This document shows positions 1 through 8,938 of a stretch of DNA of 51,927 nucleotides, piece by piece. The stretch is from Psychromonas sp. B3M02 (GTDB lineage Bacteria > Pseudomonadota > Gammaproteobacteria > Enterobacterales > Psychromonadaceae), in assembly GCF_003318165.1 (NCBI RefSeq), contig NZ_QOCB01000104.1:1-51927 (forward strand). The letters run 5' to 3'. The notes under the pieces were generated by a model. The model searched no databases and was not told the DNA's origin. It was given only the letters and a program-made list of their open reading frames with translations. A program made the translations under genes and the position numbers. Position 1 is the first letter of the stretch; every line of letters starts with the position of its first letter.

Positions 1-62
1 CCCATTGATAGCTTGACCGTTGCTTTATCGCTAAAGTAGTCTTTTTTGAAATCGAATTCCAT
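1..62 (-). CDS. yacL: UPF0231 (YacL-like) family protein, 5' end only
   Basis: Only the first 20 or so codons are inside the window, reading leftward from an ATG at 60-62. The visible peptide begins MEFDFKKDYF and reaches a VKLSMG stretch, which resembles the N-terminus of the UPF0231/YacL family (MxYEFxxD...SMGHE). The family has no established function. The identification rests on this short stretch, so it is tentative, and the rest of the gene lies outside the window. The upstream ribosome-binding site is weak. Confidence 0.55.
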   Translation of the reverse strand, partial: MEFDFKKDYFSDKATVKLSM

Positions 63-151
63 CTTGTTGTCTCTATGCTTAAAAATATGGACAGGAGTAT
101 AATACCAATCACTTCTTAAATGTAATTGATATATTAGCAATCACACCATTA

Positions 152-313
152 ATACCAATCATAGTAAGTAACTGATCTATTTTACTTGTTAAAACACCTT
201 ATTTTTTCGTTGTAAGTTTCGTATAGGGAACAACCATTTACATCAACTTACGCCTCAAACTAAGCCATTTTTCCGGCGCAAAATTTAGATCAGTTATTTA
301 ATACAATTGGTAT
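152..313. mobile_element. MITE-like element with imperfect terminal inverted repeats
   Basis: The element starts with ATACCAAT (152-159) and ends with the complement ATTGGTAT (306-313). Inside these, TAACTGATCTA (169-179) is matched exactly by TAGATCAGTTA (287-297), so each end is an imperfect inverted repeat of roughly 32 bp. The interior has no ORF. A second ATACCAAT lies at 102-109. Related, degenerate copies occur at about 23703-23755 and 30348-30380. The size (162 bp), lack of coding capacity and dispersal fit a miniature inverted-repeat transposable element; no parent transposase is visible in the window. The rest of the 63-449 gap holds only the terminator and tandem repeat listed separately. 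Confidence 0.7.
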
Positions 314-356
314 AATTAATATCTAACGTGATTGATATAATTAACTCTCGAAAATT

Positions 357-392
357 AAAAAGCCCAATGTTAGTGATAACATTGGGCTTTTT
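357..392. terminator. Bidirectional rho-independent terminator after the rlpA operon
   Basis: A perfect 16-bp stem (357-372 with 377-392) closes on a GTGA loop. A-run and T-run flank the GC-rich core (GCCCAATGTTA), so it can act in both directions. It would end the leftward rlpA-rodA-mrdA operon transcript. Confidence 0.85.
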
Positions 393-416
393 GTTAGCTA
401 TTTAATAACTTAATCA

Positions 417-456
417 GTTATTTAGTTATTTAGTTATTTAGTTATTTAGCTATTTA
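417..456. repeat. 8-bp tandem repeat (GTTATTTA) overlapping the rlpA stop codon
   Basis: Four perfect copies of GTTATTTA (417-448) are followed by a fifth with one change, GCTATTTA (449-456). The last unit overlaps the rlpA stop codon (450-452), so a change in copy number would not alter the protein beyond its final codons. A further isolated GCTATTTA sits at 397-404. Confidence 0.85.
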
Positions 457-1283
457 GTATGAATGATGTAGGCTTTTTCATAGTCTGCTCGAATCTCTGA
501 AAGTAGTCTATCCGCTTTACGTTGGCTGCTTAATGGGCCAACTCTTAGGTAATATAGGTCACCTTTTTGCTCAAAGTAGGTCATCACATGATATTTGTGA
601 GTGGCTTTTTGAGTGAGTTGCTCTGCTTTTTCGGGGCTTGAGGTCACCAAGTATTGAATACTGTAATTGCCATCCACTGCTTCACTTTGTTCTTCATAAA
701 GTGTGGAAGTGTCAGTTTCTTCAGGGAAGTGCAGTAGTTTAATCTCAACCTGTCCTGTGCCCGCTTTAATAATATCTAGTTTATCAGCCGCAGCATAAGA
801 AAGGTCGATGATACGACCTTCATGGAAAGGACCACGGTCATTCACACGGACGATGATCTGTTTATTATTTTCTAAGTTAGTGACTTGCACATAACTGGGC
901 AATGGTAAGTTTTTATGTGCCGCACTCATGGAGAACATATTGTAGCGTTCGCCGTTAGAGGTTAGGTGACCATGAAACTTATTACCGTACCAAGAGGCAC
1001 CACCACGTTGTGTCAATTTGGTAATATCACGCCATACTTCATAATCAACACCACGTACCGTGTAATCTTTATTACCACCACGCGAATAGGGTTCATAACG
1101 TGGCACTGCATCTTCAACATTGTCTAGCGGTGGGATCTCTGCAGGAGCATGATCTTGGCTATATTGGTAACGACCATTAGCAGTATCTTGGTTGTTAGTA
1201 TTGTCCGTTTTTGCTGTTTCATTGCTACTACATGCTGCTAAAAATAGGGCAACAAAACATAAGGTGATCAGGTGTTTTATCAT
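450..1283 (-). CDS. rlpA: Septal ring lytic transglycosylase RlpA family lipoprotein
   Basis: A 277-residue lipoprotein: signal peptide with lipobox LAAC (Cys18), a double-psi beta-barrel domain around residues 95-185 containing the family motifs WYGNKFHG, TSNGE and VNDRGPF, and a C-terminal SPOR domain (about 207-277). RlpA family members sit in the outer membrane. SPOR binds denuded glycan at the septum, and in Pseudomonas the barrel domain cleaves such glycan; in E. coli that activity is not established, so catalysis here is an inference. It is last in the operon after rodA (4-bp gap), the usual partnership with elongasome genes. Confidence 0.93.
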   Translation of the reverse strand: MIKHLITLCFVALFLAACSSNETAKTDNTNNQDTANGRYQYSQDHAPAEIPPLDNVEDAVPRYEPYSRGGNKDYTVRGVDYEVWRDITKLTQRGGASWYGNKFHGHLTSNGERYNMFSMSAAHKNLPLPSYVQVTNLENNKQIIVRVNDRGPFHEGRIIDLSYAAADKLDIIKAGTGQVEIKLLHFPEETDTSTLYEEQSEAVDGNYSIQYLVTSSPEKAEQLTQKATHKYHVMTYFEQKGDLYYLRVGPLSSQRKADRLLSEIRADYEKAYIIHTK

Positions 1284-1287
1284 ATAA

Positions 1288-2391
1288 CTACCGTTTAATA
1301 TTAAATCGTTTATGCGTATGGATTGACATTAAAATACCAAATCCTGCAAGTAAAGTTACAATCGAGGTACCCCCAAAGCTCACTATCGGCAATGGGACAC
1401 CTACAACAGGTAATAAACCACTTACCATGCCTATATTTACAAAAACATAAACAAAGAAGGTCAGTGTGATACTTCCTGCGATCAGTTTAGTGAAAGCATC
1501 CTGTGCTTGATTTGCAATGATCAAACCACGTGTTATCAGGAAGATATAAATGCTTAACAGGAGTAGGACACCAACAAATCCAAATTCTTCTGAAAAAACT
1601 GAAAAAATAAAATCGGTATGGCGTTCAGGCAAAAATTCCAGTTGTGATTGTGTGCCATGCATCCAACCTTTACCCCACAGTCCACCGGAGCCGATGGCTA
1701 TTTTCGATTGGATAATATGGTAACCCGCACCTAGAGGATCAGCCTCTGGATTTAATAGCGTTAATACTCGCCCTCGTTGATAATCGAGCATCAAGAAAAA
1801 CCATAAAATAGGAATAAAAGCTAATACCGCTGCTACGGCTAGGCCGATATATATCCAAGAAACACCCGATAAAAACAACACAAATATCCCTGAAGAGGCT
1901 ACTAGAATAGAGGTGCCTAAGTCAGGTTGTTTAGCGATTAATAAGGTTGGGATAACCACTATAAGTAATGCAATAAAGGCTTGTCTAAAGCGTGTTGGCA
2001 TGGTGAACTGACTAATATAATAGGCGACCATTAACGGCATGATCAGCTTCATTACTTCTGAGGGTTGGAACTTAGTAAAGCCTAAGTCTAACCAACGTTG
2101 TGCACCTTTACCGGTATGACCAATGACTAATACTGCAATTAATAGTAGCACACTGACCAGGAAGATTGCGGGTGTCCAGCGTTGGTACCATTCAGGCGGT
2201 ATTTGTGCGATAAAAATCATCGCCGCAAGGGCTATCGCTAAGCGAGTAACCTGACGATATAGCATATCCAAGCCACCCACAGAATATAATACAGTTAAGC
2301 TGATGCTCATTAAGGCAAACAGACCCAATAGTAAATAAGGGTCGATATGCAAACGGTAAAAAATGCTTTTTTGAGCTTGAGTACTAACCAT
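1288..2391 (-). CDS. rodA: Peptidoglycan glycosyltransferase RodA
   Basis: A polytopic SEDS-family inner-membrane protein of 367 residues, with about ten hydrophobic segments. It polymerises lipid II into glycan strands for side-wall growth, paired with PBP2. Family landmarks include FQPSE near residue 108 and the extracytoplasmic ERHTDF motif. Asp260 matches the catalytic Asp262 of E. coli RodA, and the C-terminal PIVSFGG motif is intact. It follows mrdA with a 2-bp gap, so the two are translated together. Also called mrdB. Confidence 0.96.
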   Translation of the reverse strand: MVSTQAQKSIFYRLHIDPYLLLGLFALMSISLTVLYSVGGLDMLYRQVTRLAIALAAMIFIAQIPPEWYQRWTPAIFLVSVLLLIAVLVIGHTGKGAQRWLDLGFTKFQPSEVMKLIMPLMVAYYISQFTMPTRFRQAFIALLIVVIPTLLIAKQPDLGTSILVASSGIFVLFLSGVSWIYIGLAVAAVLAFIPILWFFLMLDYQRGRVLTLLNPEADPLGAGYHIIQSKIAIGSGGLWGKGWMHGTQSQLEFLPERHTDFIFSVFSEEFGFVGVLLLLSIYIFLITRGLIIANQAQDAFTKLIAGSITLTFFVYVFVNIGMVSGLLPVVGVPLPIVSFGGTSIVTLLAGFGILMSIHTHKRFNIKR

Positions 2392-2393
2392 AT

Positions 2394-4292
2394 TTACTGA
2401 TCCGCTGAAGAGGTGGTTGGTATAGGTGACACTTGTTCTTTCTCTTTAAAGTATTCATCAAATAGTGCACGGGCAATAGGGGCCGCGTTGGTACTACCGC
2501 CACCGGCATTCTCTAATACTACGGTTGCTACAATTTCAGGTGACTCAAAAGGGGCAAAGGCAATAAACATGGCGTTATCACGATGACGTTCACTGATTTT
2601 ATCTGCATCATAAACTTCATCTTCTTTAATGTTAATGACCTGTGCAGTACCCGATTTACCAGCCACTGTATAATCTGCATCGCCAAAACTACGGTAAGCG
2701 GTACCACGACGTTTACTGGTTACACCTTGCATCGCTTCTAATGCTATCTCCCAGTAGCGTTCACTAGCCAATGTTACTTTCTTACTGGTATCGTATTTAG
2801 GTGTCACTGTTTCATCAGCTGAAATAATAGACTGCAAAATATGCGGTTTAATATTATCACCACGACGCGCTAACATAGCAGTTGCTTTAGTTAACTGAAT
2901 AGGCGTTACTGTCCAGTAACCTTGACCAATACCAATCGAGATAGTGTCACCATCATACCAAGGTTGATTAAAACGAGAGCGTTTCCAATCACGAGATGGC
3001 ATGATCGCTTTAGTCTCTTCTGCGAGATCTAATCCACTGTATTCACCAAAACCAAATAAACGCATAAAGGGCTCAATACGATCAATACCTAGTTTATAAG
3101 AAGTATCGTAGAAGAAAGTATCACAACTTTGCTCGATAGCATGAAATACATCAACTAAACCATGACCCCAACGTTTCCAGTCACGGAAGCGGCGTTTTGA
3201 GTTAGGTACTATCCACCAACCTGGATCGTAAACTTGAGTTTCTTCGGTGATCACTTTTTCATCTAAGGCTAATAGTGCCATTTGTGGTTTGATCGTTGAA
3301 GCTGGCGGGTAACGACCCTGTGTTGCTCGGTTGATCAATGGACGATCTCGAGATTCTAATAAAGCTTGATATTGTTTTTGACTGATCCCAGTTACAAATA
3401 AGTTAGGATCGTAGCTTGGTGCAGAAACAAGGCTTAAGATTGATCCATTTCTTGCATCCATTAAAATAATGCTACCGCGGTTATCACCAAGTAACTCTTG
3501 GGCTTTTAGCTGTAAATTAATATCAATATTAAGCTTTATATCTTTACCAGGTGTGGGTGCGGTAAAGCTCAAAGTACGGATAACCTTACCCCAGCTATCT
3601 ACCTCTACTTGGCGTTGTCCTGGTTGACCATGCAATATATCTTCGTAATATTTCTCAATACCTAGCTTACCAATGTAGTGAGTACCTTGGTATCGTGCTC
3701 GTTCACCCTTTGCTTCAATTTTTTCTAAATCGCGGTTATTGATTTTAGCAATGTAACCCAATACATGAGTAAAGGCGTTACCAAACGGATAGTAACGTTT
3801 TAAACTCGCTTGGATCGAAAAGCCTTTGAAAAGATGTTGGTTAACCGTAAATAGTGCCACTTCTTCGGGTGTCAGTTGGTCACGTATGGTGATTGCTTTG
3901 AAGGAGCGAGAGTAGCGGTTATTTTTATTAAATTTCTCGATTTCGTCATCGGTTAAGGAGAGGAGTTTGGTTAAACGCTTAATATCATTTTTCAAGTCAT
4001 TGGCTTTATTCGCGATAACTTGCAGACTATATACCGGACGGTTCTCAGCTAAAATAACGCCATTTCGATCATAGATTAAACCTCGGTTTGGTGGGACGGT
4101 CTGTACGCTGATTCGGTTGGCATTGGAGCGTGTTTTATAAGTATCAAAGGAGTTTATTTGCAGGTAATACAGGTTGGTAAATAAAATGCCTACGGCAAAT
4201 AAGATCCCTAAGAAAACCACAATGGTTCTGCGCATGAAGAGGGCAGATTCAGCACTGTGGTTACGGATGCTATTACGTTTTCTTTTCACCAT
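2394..4292 (-). CDS. mrdA: Peptidoglycan DD-transpeptidase PBP2
   Basis: A 632-residue class B penicillin-binding protein. It has a short cytoplasmic tail, one membrane anchor (about 22-44), a pedestal domain and a C-terminal transpeptidase domain. The three active-site motifs are present: S332-T-I-K335 (nucleophile Ser332), S389-C-D and K546-S-G-T. It crosslinks the strands made by RodA, and MreB/RodZ direct it to the side wall. The SxD rather than SxN second motif is normal for PBP2. It abuts rlmH with no gap. Confidence 0.96.
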   Translation of the reverse strand: MVKRKRNSIRNHSAESALFMRRTIVVFLGILFAVGILFTNLYYLQINSFDTYKTRSNANRISVQTVPPNRGLIYDRNGVILAENRPVYSLQVIANKANDLKNDIKRLTKLLSLTDDEIEKFNKNNRYSRSFKAITIRDQLTPEEVALFTVNQHLFKGFSIQASLKRYYPFGNAFTHVLGYIAKINNRDLEKIEAKGERARYQGTHYIGKLGIEKYYEDILHGQPGQRQVEVDSWGKVIRTLSFTAPTPGKDIKLNIDINLQLKAQELLGDNRGSIILMDARNGSILSLVSAPSYDPNLFVTGISQKQYQALLESRDRPLINRATQGRYPPASTIKPQMALLALDEKVITEETQVYDPGWWIVPNSKRRFRDWKRWGHGLVDVFHAIEQSCDTFFYDTSYKLGIDRIEPFMRLFGFGEYSGLDLAEETKAIMPSRDWKRSRFNQPWYDGDTISIGIGQGYWTVTPIQLTKATAMLARRGDNIKPHILQSIISADETVTPKYDTSKKVTLASERYWEIALEAMQGVTSKRRGTAYRSFGDADYTVAGKSGTAQVINIKEDEVYDADKISERHRDNAMFIAFAPFESPEIVATVVLENAGGGSTNAAPIARALFDEYFKEKEQVSPIPTTSSADQ

Positions 4293-4763
4293 CTACTCTC
4301 TGTGGTAAGGGTGATTAATTGTTAGGGTAAATGCGCGGTACAAGCTTTCTGCAACAATAATACGAACCAAGGGATGCGGTAATGTTAATGCAGAAAGTGA
4401 CCAACGTTGTTCAGATAATTTGATGCATTCAGGCGCTAATCCTTCAGGGCCACCGATTAACAAACTAATGTTACGCCCATCGTGTTGCCATTTGGTCATT
4501 TCACTGGCTAATTGCTCTGTGGTCCAAGATTTCCCAGTCACTTCCAGCGTGACAATTTTGTTACCTTTTGGGATCGCTTCTAAGGTTAGTTCACCCTCTT
4601 TTTTTAAAATGCGTTTAATGTCTGCATTTTTACCACGTTTACCTGCGTTAATTTCCACTAGCTCAAGTTGCATCTCTTTCGGGAAGCGTCGTGCGTATTC
4701 AAGGTAACCTTTTTCAACCCAGTCGGGCATTTTGGTGCCCACTGCAATTAGCTGAATTTTCAT
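4293..4763 (-). CDS. rlmH: 23S rRNA (pseudouridine1915-N3)-methyltransferase RlmH
   Basis: A 156-residue SPOUT-class methyltransferase, the normal length for the family. It methylates pseudouridine 1915 in helix 69 of 23S rRNA on the assembled 70S ribosome, using S-adenosylmethionine. The knotted SAM-binding site is seen as LLIGGPEG (about 103-110) and the C-terminal [10 protein letters not shown] segment. The ATG overlaps the rsfS stop codon by one base (TAATG), so translation is coupled. The rsfS-rlmH pair is a widely conserved ribosome module. Confidence 0.97.
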   Translation of the reverse strand: MKIQLIAVGTKMPDWVEKGYLEYARRFPKEMQLELVEINAGKRGKNADIKRILKKEGELTLEAIPKGNKIVTLEVTGKSWTTEQLASEMTKWQHDGRNISLLIGGPEGLAPECIKLSEQRWSLSALTLPHPLVRIIVAESLYRAFTLTINHPYHRE

Positions 4764-5089
4764 TATGCCGTTTCAGTCCATAACTTTTCTAATTGGTAGA
4801 ATTGACGAGTTTCGTCTTGCATTACATGCACGACAACATTACTCATATCAATCAGTACCCACTCACTGCCTTCAAGGCCTTCAACGCCTAGTGGCACTTC
4901 GCCGGCGTTTTTAGCTGCCAATGCAGTTTGCTCTGCAATTGAACGTACATGACGTTTTGAAGTACCCGTACAGATAATTAATGTATCAGTCACATCAGAG
5001 ATATCAGCCACATCGATGGTTACGATATCTTTTGCTTTCATGTCTTCAAGTTGGTCAATGAGAAATGCTTTTAATTGGTCGTCTTGCAA
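4763..5089 (-). CDS. rsfS: Ribosomal silencing factor RsfS
   Basis: A 108-residue RsfS/YbeB/Iojap family protein. It binds ribosomal protein L14 (uL14) and blocks joining of the 30S and 50S subunits, lowering translation when nutrients run out. Recognisable segments are the central [14 protein letters not shown] and the C-terminal [14 protein letters not shown]. It is the first gene of the leftward operon and is preceded by a good ribosome-binding site (AAGGAA in the gene sense). The upstream control region is shared with divergent mraZ. Confidence 0.96.
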   Translation of the reverse strand: MQDDQLKAFLIDQLEDMKAKDIVTIDVADISDVTDTLIICTGTSKRHVRSIAEQTALAAKNAGEVPLGVEGLEGSEWVLIDMSNVVVHVMQDETRQFYQLEKLWTETA

Positions 5090-5230
5090 GGGAATTTCCT
5101 TCCGTTTTTATTGATTAAATTGTAATAAGCCGCGGAGTATATCACGCAACTTATAAATTGGTCGCCTTTTGAGGTTAATTTCACATTTTTATTAACTGAT
5201 AAACCATACAAATTAAATGCATTCCAGGGG

Positions 5231-5254
5231 AAAGTGTGATCTGTGTCACTTTTT
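5231..5254. promoter_or_regulatory. CRP-like binding site between rsfS and mraZ
   Basis: TGTGA (5235-5239), six bases, then TCACT (5246-5250), flanked by AAAG and TTTT. This matches the CRP consensus TGTGA-N6-TCACA except for the last base. It lies in the 298-bp divergent gap, about 140 bp from each start codon, so it could serve either or both operons. No experimental support is available from sequence alone. Confidence 0.5.
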
Positions 5255-5299
5255 TAAAAGATCCATCACTTGCAATAATATTGGAGTTTATTAGACTGG

Positions 5300-5354
5300 G
5301 TGGTCAAAAGTGGGGAAAAGTGTCGATTTGTGGATCTTTTTCTGAAAAAGTGGA
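5300..5354 (+). promoter_or_regulatory. MraZ operator: GTGG boxes at 10-bp intervals
   Basis: GTGGT (5300), GTGGG (5310), GTGTC (5320), GTGGA (5330) and GTGGA (5350) fall on an exact 10-bp ladder, with one rung (5340) missing. MraZ is known to bind TGGGN repeats separated by 5 bp, which gives this 10-bp period, just upstream of its own gene. The array ends 33 bp before the mraZ start, as expected for autorepression of the dcw promoter. Core promoter hexamers upstream are weak; TTGCAA at 5270-5275 and TAATAT at 5276-5281 are only candidates. Confidence 0.75.
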
Positions 5355-5387
5355 TCATTTACCCATCTAAAATGGAATTGAATAATC

Positions 5388-5849
5388 ATGTTGCGTGGTG
5401 CAAATGCAATAAATCTTGATACAAAAGGACGTATTGCGATCCCGACTCGGTATCGTGATTGGCTGATGGATAACTGTCAGGGTCAACTTGTGTGCACCAT
5501 CGATTTTCAATCTCAAAATTGTTTATTACTTTATCCATTACATGAATGGTTATTGATAGAAAATAAACTACGCGGTTTATCCAGTACCAACCCACAGGAA
5601 AGACGTATACAACGCTTGATATTAGGGCATGCCAGTGAGTGTGAACTAGATAAAAGTGGACGTACTTTAATCGCACCGACACTACGTCAACACGCAAAAT
5701 TAGATAAGAAGATAATGTTAGTAGGGCAATTGAATAAATTTGAAATTTGGGATGAGCAAGTGTGGCATCAACAAGTACAGCAAGATCTACAAAGTGATAT
5801 GTCGTTAGGCATGGAATTAAGTGATTCTCTTAAGGAGTTCTCGTTCTAA
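5388..5849 (+). CDS. mraZ: Transcriptional regulator MraZ
   Basis: A 153-residue protein with two AbrB-like MraZ repeats (about 5-55 and 80-125), each ending in the family-type (L/C)DKSGR or LDTKGR signature. It forms ring-shaped oligomers that bind spaced TGGGN boxes and repress the dcw cluster. A five-box ladder directly upstream (5300-5354) supports autoregulation here. Its stop codon overlaps the rsmH start (TAATG). It is the first gene of the division and cell wall cluster. Confidence 0.96.
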   Translation: MLRGANAINLDTKGRIAIPTRYRDWLMDNCQGQLVCTIDFQSQNCLLLYPLHEWLLIENKLRGLSSTNPQERRIQRLILGHASECELDKSGRTLIAPTLRQHAKLDKKIMLVGQLNKFEIWDEQVWHQQVQQDLQSDMSLGMELSDSLKEFSF

Positions 5850-6796
5850 TGAGTGAGCATATAACCGTATTATTAGATGAAGCTGTGGATGGTTTAGCGA
5901 TTAAACCTGATGGCATTTATGTTGATGGCACCTTTGGTCGAGGTGGTCACTCTCGTCATATTTTGTCCAAACTAGGCCCTAACGGTCGATTAATTGCGAT
6001 CGATCGTGATCCACGTGCGATTGCCACTGCCGAAGCATTAAAGTTAGAAGATAGCCGTTTTGATATCGTTCATGGGCCTTTTTCTGGTATTGCTGAATAT
6101 ATTAAAGAGATGGGATTAGCTGGCAAGATTGATGGTGTGTTATTAGATCTTGGTGTGTCATCACCACAATTAGATGATGCAGAGCGTGGATTTAGTTTTA
6201 TGCGTGACGGCCCATTAGATATGCGTATGGATCCTACATCAGGGATCAGTGCTGCAGATTGGTTAGCAAAAGCAGATGTTGATGATATCGGCTGGGCATT
6301 AAAAACCTTTGGTGAAGAGAAGTTTGCTTATCGTATTGCGCGTGCAATTGTTGCTGATCGCGAAGAAACGCCTTTTACACGTACTTTACAGTTAGCACAG
6401 TTAATTGAACGTTTATGCCCTAAGCGTGAAAAGAAGAAACACCCCGCGACACGTAGCTTCCAAGGGATTCGCATCTACATTAACAGTGAACTAGAAGAGA
6501 TTCATAAAGTACTGGATGGTGCTTTAGATATTTTGGCAATTGGTGGGCAACTATCAGTGATCAGTTTCCATTCTCTGGAAGATCGCATTGTAAAACGCTT
6601 TATTCGTAAACAAGAAAAAGGCCCTGAGTATCCAGCAGGTTTGCCGTTAACCGATGCACAAATGCAAGTCGGTAAGAACGTTAAATCTGTGGGCAAGGCA
6701 TTAAAACCCAGTGCTGCAGAAATTCAAGAAAACCCGCGCTCGCGCAGTTCTGTGTTACGTGTTGCTAAAAAACTTAGACAGCCAGAGGCAAACTAA
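5849..6796 (+). CDS. rsmH: 16S rRNA (cytosine1402-N4)-methyltransferase RsmH
   Basis: A 315-residue Rossmann-fold methyltransferase (formerly MraW). It adds the N4 methyl group to C1402 of 16S rRNA in the decoding site. The SAM-binding motif [12 protein letters not shown] lies at about residues 25-36, and [13 protein letters not shown] and [12 protein letters not shown] are conserved family blocks. It sits in second position of dcw as in most bacteria, coupled to mraZ by a one-base overlap and one base from ftsL. Confidence 0.97.
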   Translation: MSEHITVLLDEAVDGLAIKPDGIYVDGTFGRGGHSRHILSKLGPNGRLIAIDRDPRAIATAEALKLEDSRFDIVHGPFSGIAEYIKEMGLAGKIDGVLLDLGVSSPQLDDAERGFSFMRDGPLDMRMDPTSGISAADWLAKADVDDIGWALKTFGEEKFAYRIARAIVADREETPFTRTLQLAQLIERLCPKREKKKHPATRSFQGIRIYINSELEEIHKVLDGALDILAIGGQLSVISFHSLEDRIVKRFIRKQEKGPEYPAGLPLTDAQMQVGKNVKSVGKALKPSAAEIQENPRSRSSVLRVAKKLRQPEAN

Positions 6797-6797
6797 G

Positions 6798-7112
6798 ATG
6801 GTGGCATCGCGTGATAACTTATTACTGATTATTTTGGCTGACTTACGTCACAACGCCATCTTGGTCATTCTAGGCATAATGATATTAATCAGTGCGTTAT
6901 ATAACATTTATATTACGCATGAAACACGCGAGTTGGTGACAAAAAAAGAGTATTTGTCACAACAGAAAGACAACTTAATGATTGAATGGCGAAACTTATT
7001 GATCGAAGAGCATACGCTTGATGAACATAGTCGGATCCGTTCCGTAGCTGGTGACCAATTATCAATGGCACAGCCAACTAAAAAAAATAGTGTATTAGTG
7101 GAAATCCGATGA
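6798..7112 (+). CDS. ftsL: Cell division protein FtsL
   Basis: A 104-residue bitopic protein with a short cytoplasmic tail, a membrane segment (about residues 17-36) and a periplasmic leucine-zipper-like helix (about 40-85). It forms the FtsQLB complex that activates FtsWI. I start it at ATG 6798, one base after rsmH, rather than at a longer in-frame start inside rsmH, because this gives the usual length and the conserved short N-terminus. It overlaps ftsI by four bases (ATGA). Confidence 0.93.
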   Translation: MVASRDNLLLIILADLRHNAILVILGIMILISALYNIYITHETRELVTKKEYLSQQKDNLMIEWRNLLIEEHTLDEHSRIRSVAGDQLSMAQPTKKNSVLVEIR

Positions 7113-8938
7113 ATAGAAAACGCAGCACATCAAGGCCTAAAGCAGGTCCTCAAACGCGCAAGAAAAAAGTCTATCCAACGTATTCGTCGGGTCGATATCT
7201 TTTTGTAGCCGTCACTATATCTTTGATCGCCGTTGCCTTGATCTCTCGCCTTGCTTTTATTCAAATCCTAGAGCCTGAATACCTGACGAATGAAGCTGAT
7301 AAACGTAGTTTACGTGTCACTAGTTCTGTTGCACACCGTGGCAATATTGAAGATCGTAATGGTGAAGAGTTAGCGATCAGTGTGCCTGCTTATGCCATTT
7401 GGGTTGATCCTAAAGAAGTTAAAAAACACTTTGCTTTCACTAAAGATGAGTGGGAAAACAGTGTGGTTGTTAACCCTAAAACTGGCCTAGAGCGTCATAC
7501 TAAAAAGTTCTTTTATGAATCAAAAAAATGGCCGGCTCTAGCTGAAGTGCTTGATATTAAAATGGAAGACTTAGCAAAGGTATTACAAAAACCTCGTTCT
7601 CGTTTTGCTTATCTAAAACGCCAAGTTAATGATCCAGTTGTGCAATATGTAAAACAGTTAAAGTTATCAGGTATTGCTAGCCAACTTGAATCGCATCGTT
7701 TTTACCCAACGGGTGAAATTAATGCCAATATTTTAGGGTTAACGGATCTCGATGCACAGGGCATTGAAGGTATTGAAAAAAGTTACAATGATTATCTAGA
7801 AGGGCAAACCGGTAAGCGCCGTGTACGTAAAGACCGTTTAGGTAATGTGATCGATGATATTGAAGTCTTAAAAGAGAAAAAGCTAGCGGGTAATTTACAA
7901 CTAACCATAGATCAACGTATTCAAGCCGTGGCTTACAGTGAATTAAAACGTGCTGTGAAAATGAATAATGCAACCTCTGGATCGATTGTGGTGATCGATA
8001 TTCACAGCGGTGAAATTTTTGCAATGGCTAACTATCCTTCATTTAACCCTAATGATCGTAATCAATACCAAGCCTATAAATTACGTAATCGTGCCATTAC
8101 TGATACCTTTGAGCCGGGTTCAACGGTTAAACCACTAGTTGTAGCCAGTGCGTTAATCCATCATAAAACCAATGTTGATGAGGTGATTGATACGTCTCCT
8201 GGTTGGATGAACTTAGGTGGTCGTCGAGTACGTGATAGCCATAACTACGGTAAAATGCACCTAGCCAAAATATTGAAAAAATCTAGTAACATTGGAGTAA
8301 GTAAACTTGCTTTGCGTTTAAAACCTGAAGAGTTGCAACAAACTTTTGCTGATTTTGGCTTAGGTAATGATACTGGTATTGGTTTAATTGGTGAAAGCGT
8401 GGGGCGTTTACCAATTCGTCACCGTTGGTCTGATTTTGAATTGGCGACTATGTCTTTTGGTTATGGGATAACGGCAACCACATTACAATTAGCTAAAGCT
8501 TACGGTATTTTAGGTAGCGGTGGTGTGCAATATCCATTGTCTATTATTAAAGGTGCTAAACAACCTGGTGAACAAGTTGTTCCTGAAAATATTGCGCGTG
8601 AAGTAGTAGAGATGATGGAAGGCGTTAGTGAAAAGGGCGGTACTGCACCAAAAGCAAAAGTTGATGGCTACCGTATTGCGGGTAAAACAGGTACATCACG
8701 TAAAGCGGAAGCAGGTGGTTACGGTGATGATTACGTTGCTGTTTTTGCCGGTTTAGCACCAGCTACTCGCCCACGTTTCTCGATTGCTGTGATGATTAAT
8801 GAGCCACAAGGCGACCGTTATTACGCAGGTGATGTAGCTGCACCAGTATTCTCTGAAGTAATGAAAAGTACGTTACTGTTAACCCATGTATTACCTGACG
8901 GTGGAGATGAGAGTTACACCTACCTGGAGGCTAAATAA
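7109..8938 (+). CDS. ftsI: Peptidoglycan DD-transpeptidase FtsI (PBP3)
   Basis: A 609-residue class B penicillin-binding protein for septal crosslinking. It has a basic cytoplasmic tail, a membrane anchor at about residues 29-52, a pedestal domain and a transpeptidase domain. Active-site motifs are S338-T-V-K341, S392-S-N394 and K526-T-G-T. The PGSTVKP context of the nucleophile is typical for FtsI. FtsW is its glycosyltransferase partner, encoded downstream. Overlaps with ftsL (4 bp) and murE (1 bp) indicate coupled translation. Confidence 0.97.
   Translation: MNRKRSTSRPKAGPQTRKKKVYPTYSSGRYLFVAVTISLIAVALISRLAFIQILEPEYLTNEADKRSLRVTSSVAHRGNIEDRNGEELAISVPAYAIWVDPKEVKKHFAFTKDEWENSVVVNPKTGLERHTKKFFYESKKWPALAEVLDIKMEDLAKVLQKPRSRFAYLKRQVNDPVVQYVKQLKLSGIASQLESHRFYPTGEINANILGLTDLDAQGIEGIEKSYNDYLEGQTGKRRVRKDRLGNVIDDIEVLKEKKLAGNLQLTIDQRIQAVAYSELKRAVKMNNATSGSIVVIDIHSGEIFAMANYPSFNPNDRNQYQAYKLRNRAITDTFEPGSTVKPLVVASALIHHKTNVDEVIDTSPGWMNLGGRRVRDSHNYGKMHLAKILKKSSNIGVSKLALRLKPEELQQTFADFGLGNDTGIGLIGESVGRLPIRHRWSDFELATMSFGYGITATTLQLAKAYGILGSGGVQYPLSIIKGAKQPGEQVVPENIAREVVEMMEGVSEKGGTAPKAKVDGYRIAGKTGTSRKAEAGGYGDDYVAVFAGLAPATRPRFSIAVMINEPQGDRYYAGDVAAPVFSEVMKSTLLLTHVLPDGGDESYTYLEAK

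Noticed and set aside
5386-5697. 103-residue frame on the minus strand over mraZ
   Set aside because: It lies fully inside mraZ, has no ribosome-binding site and no recognisable motif; a shadow frame.
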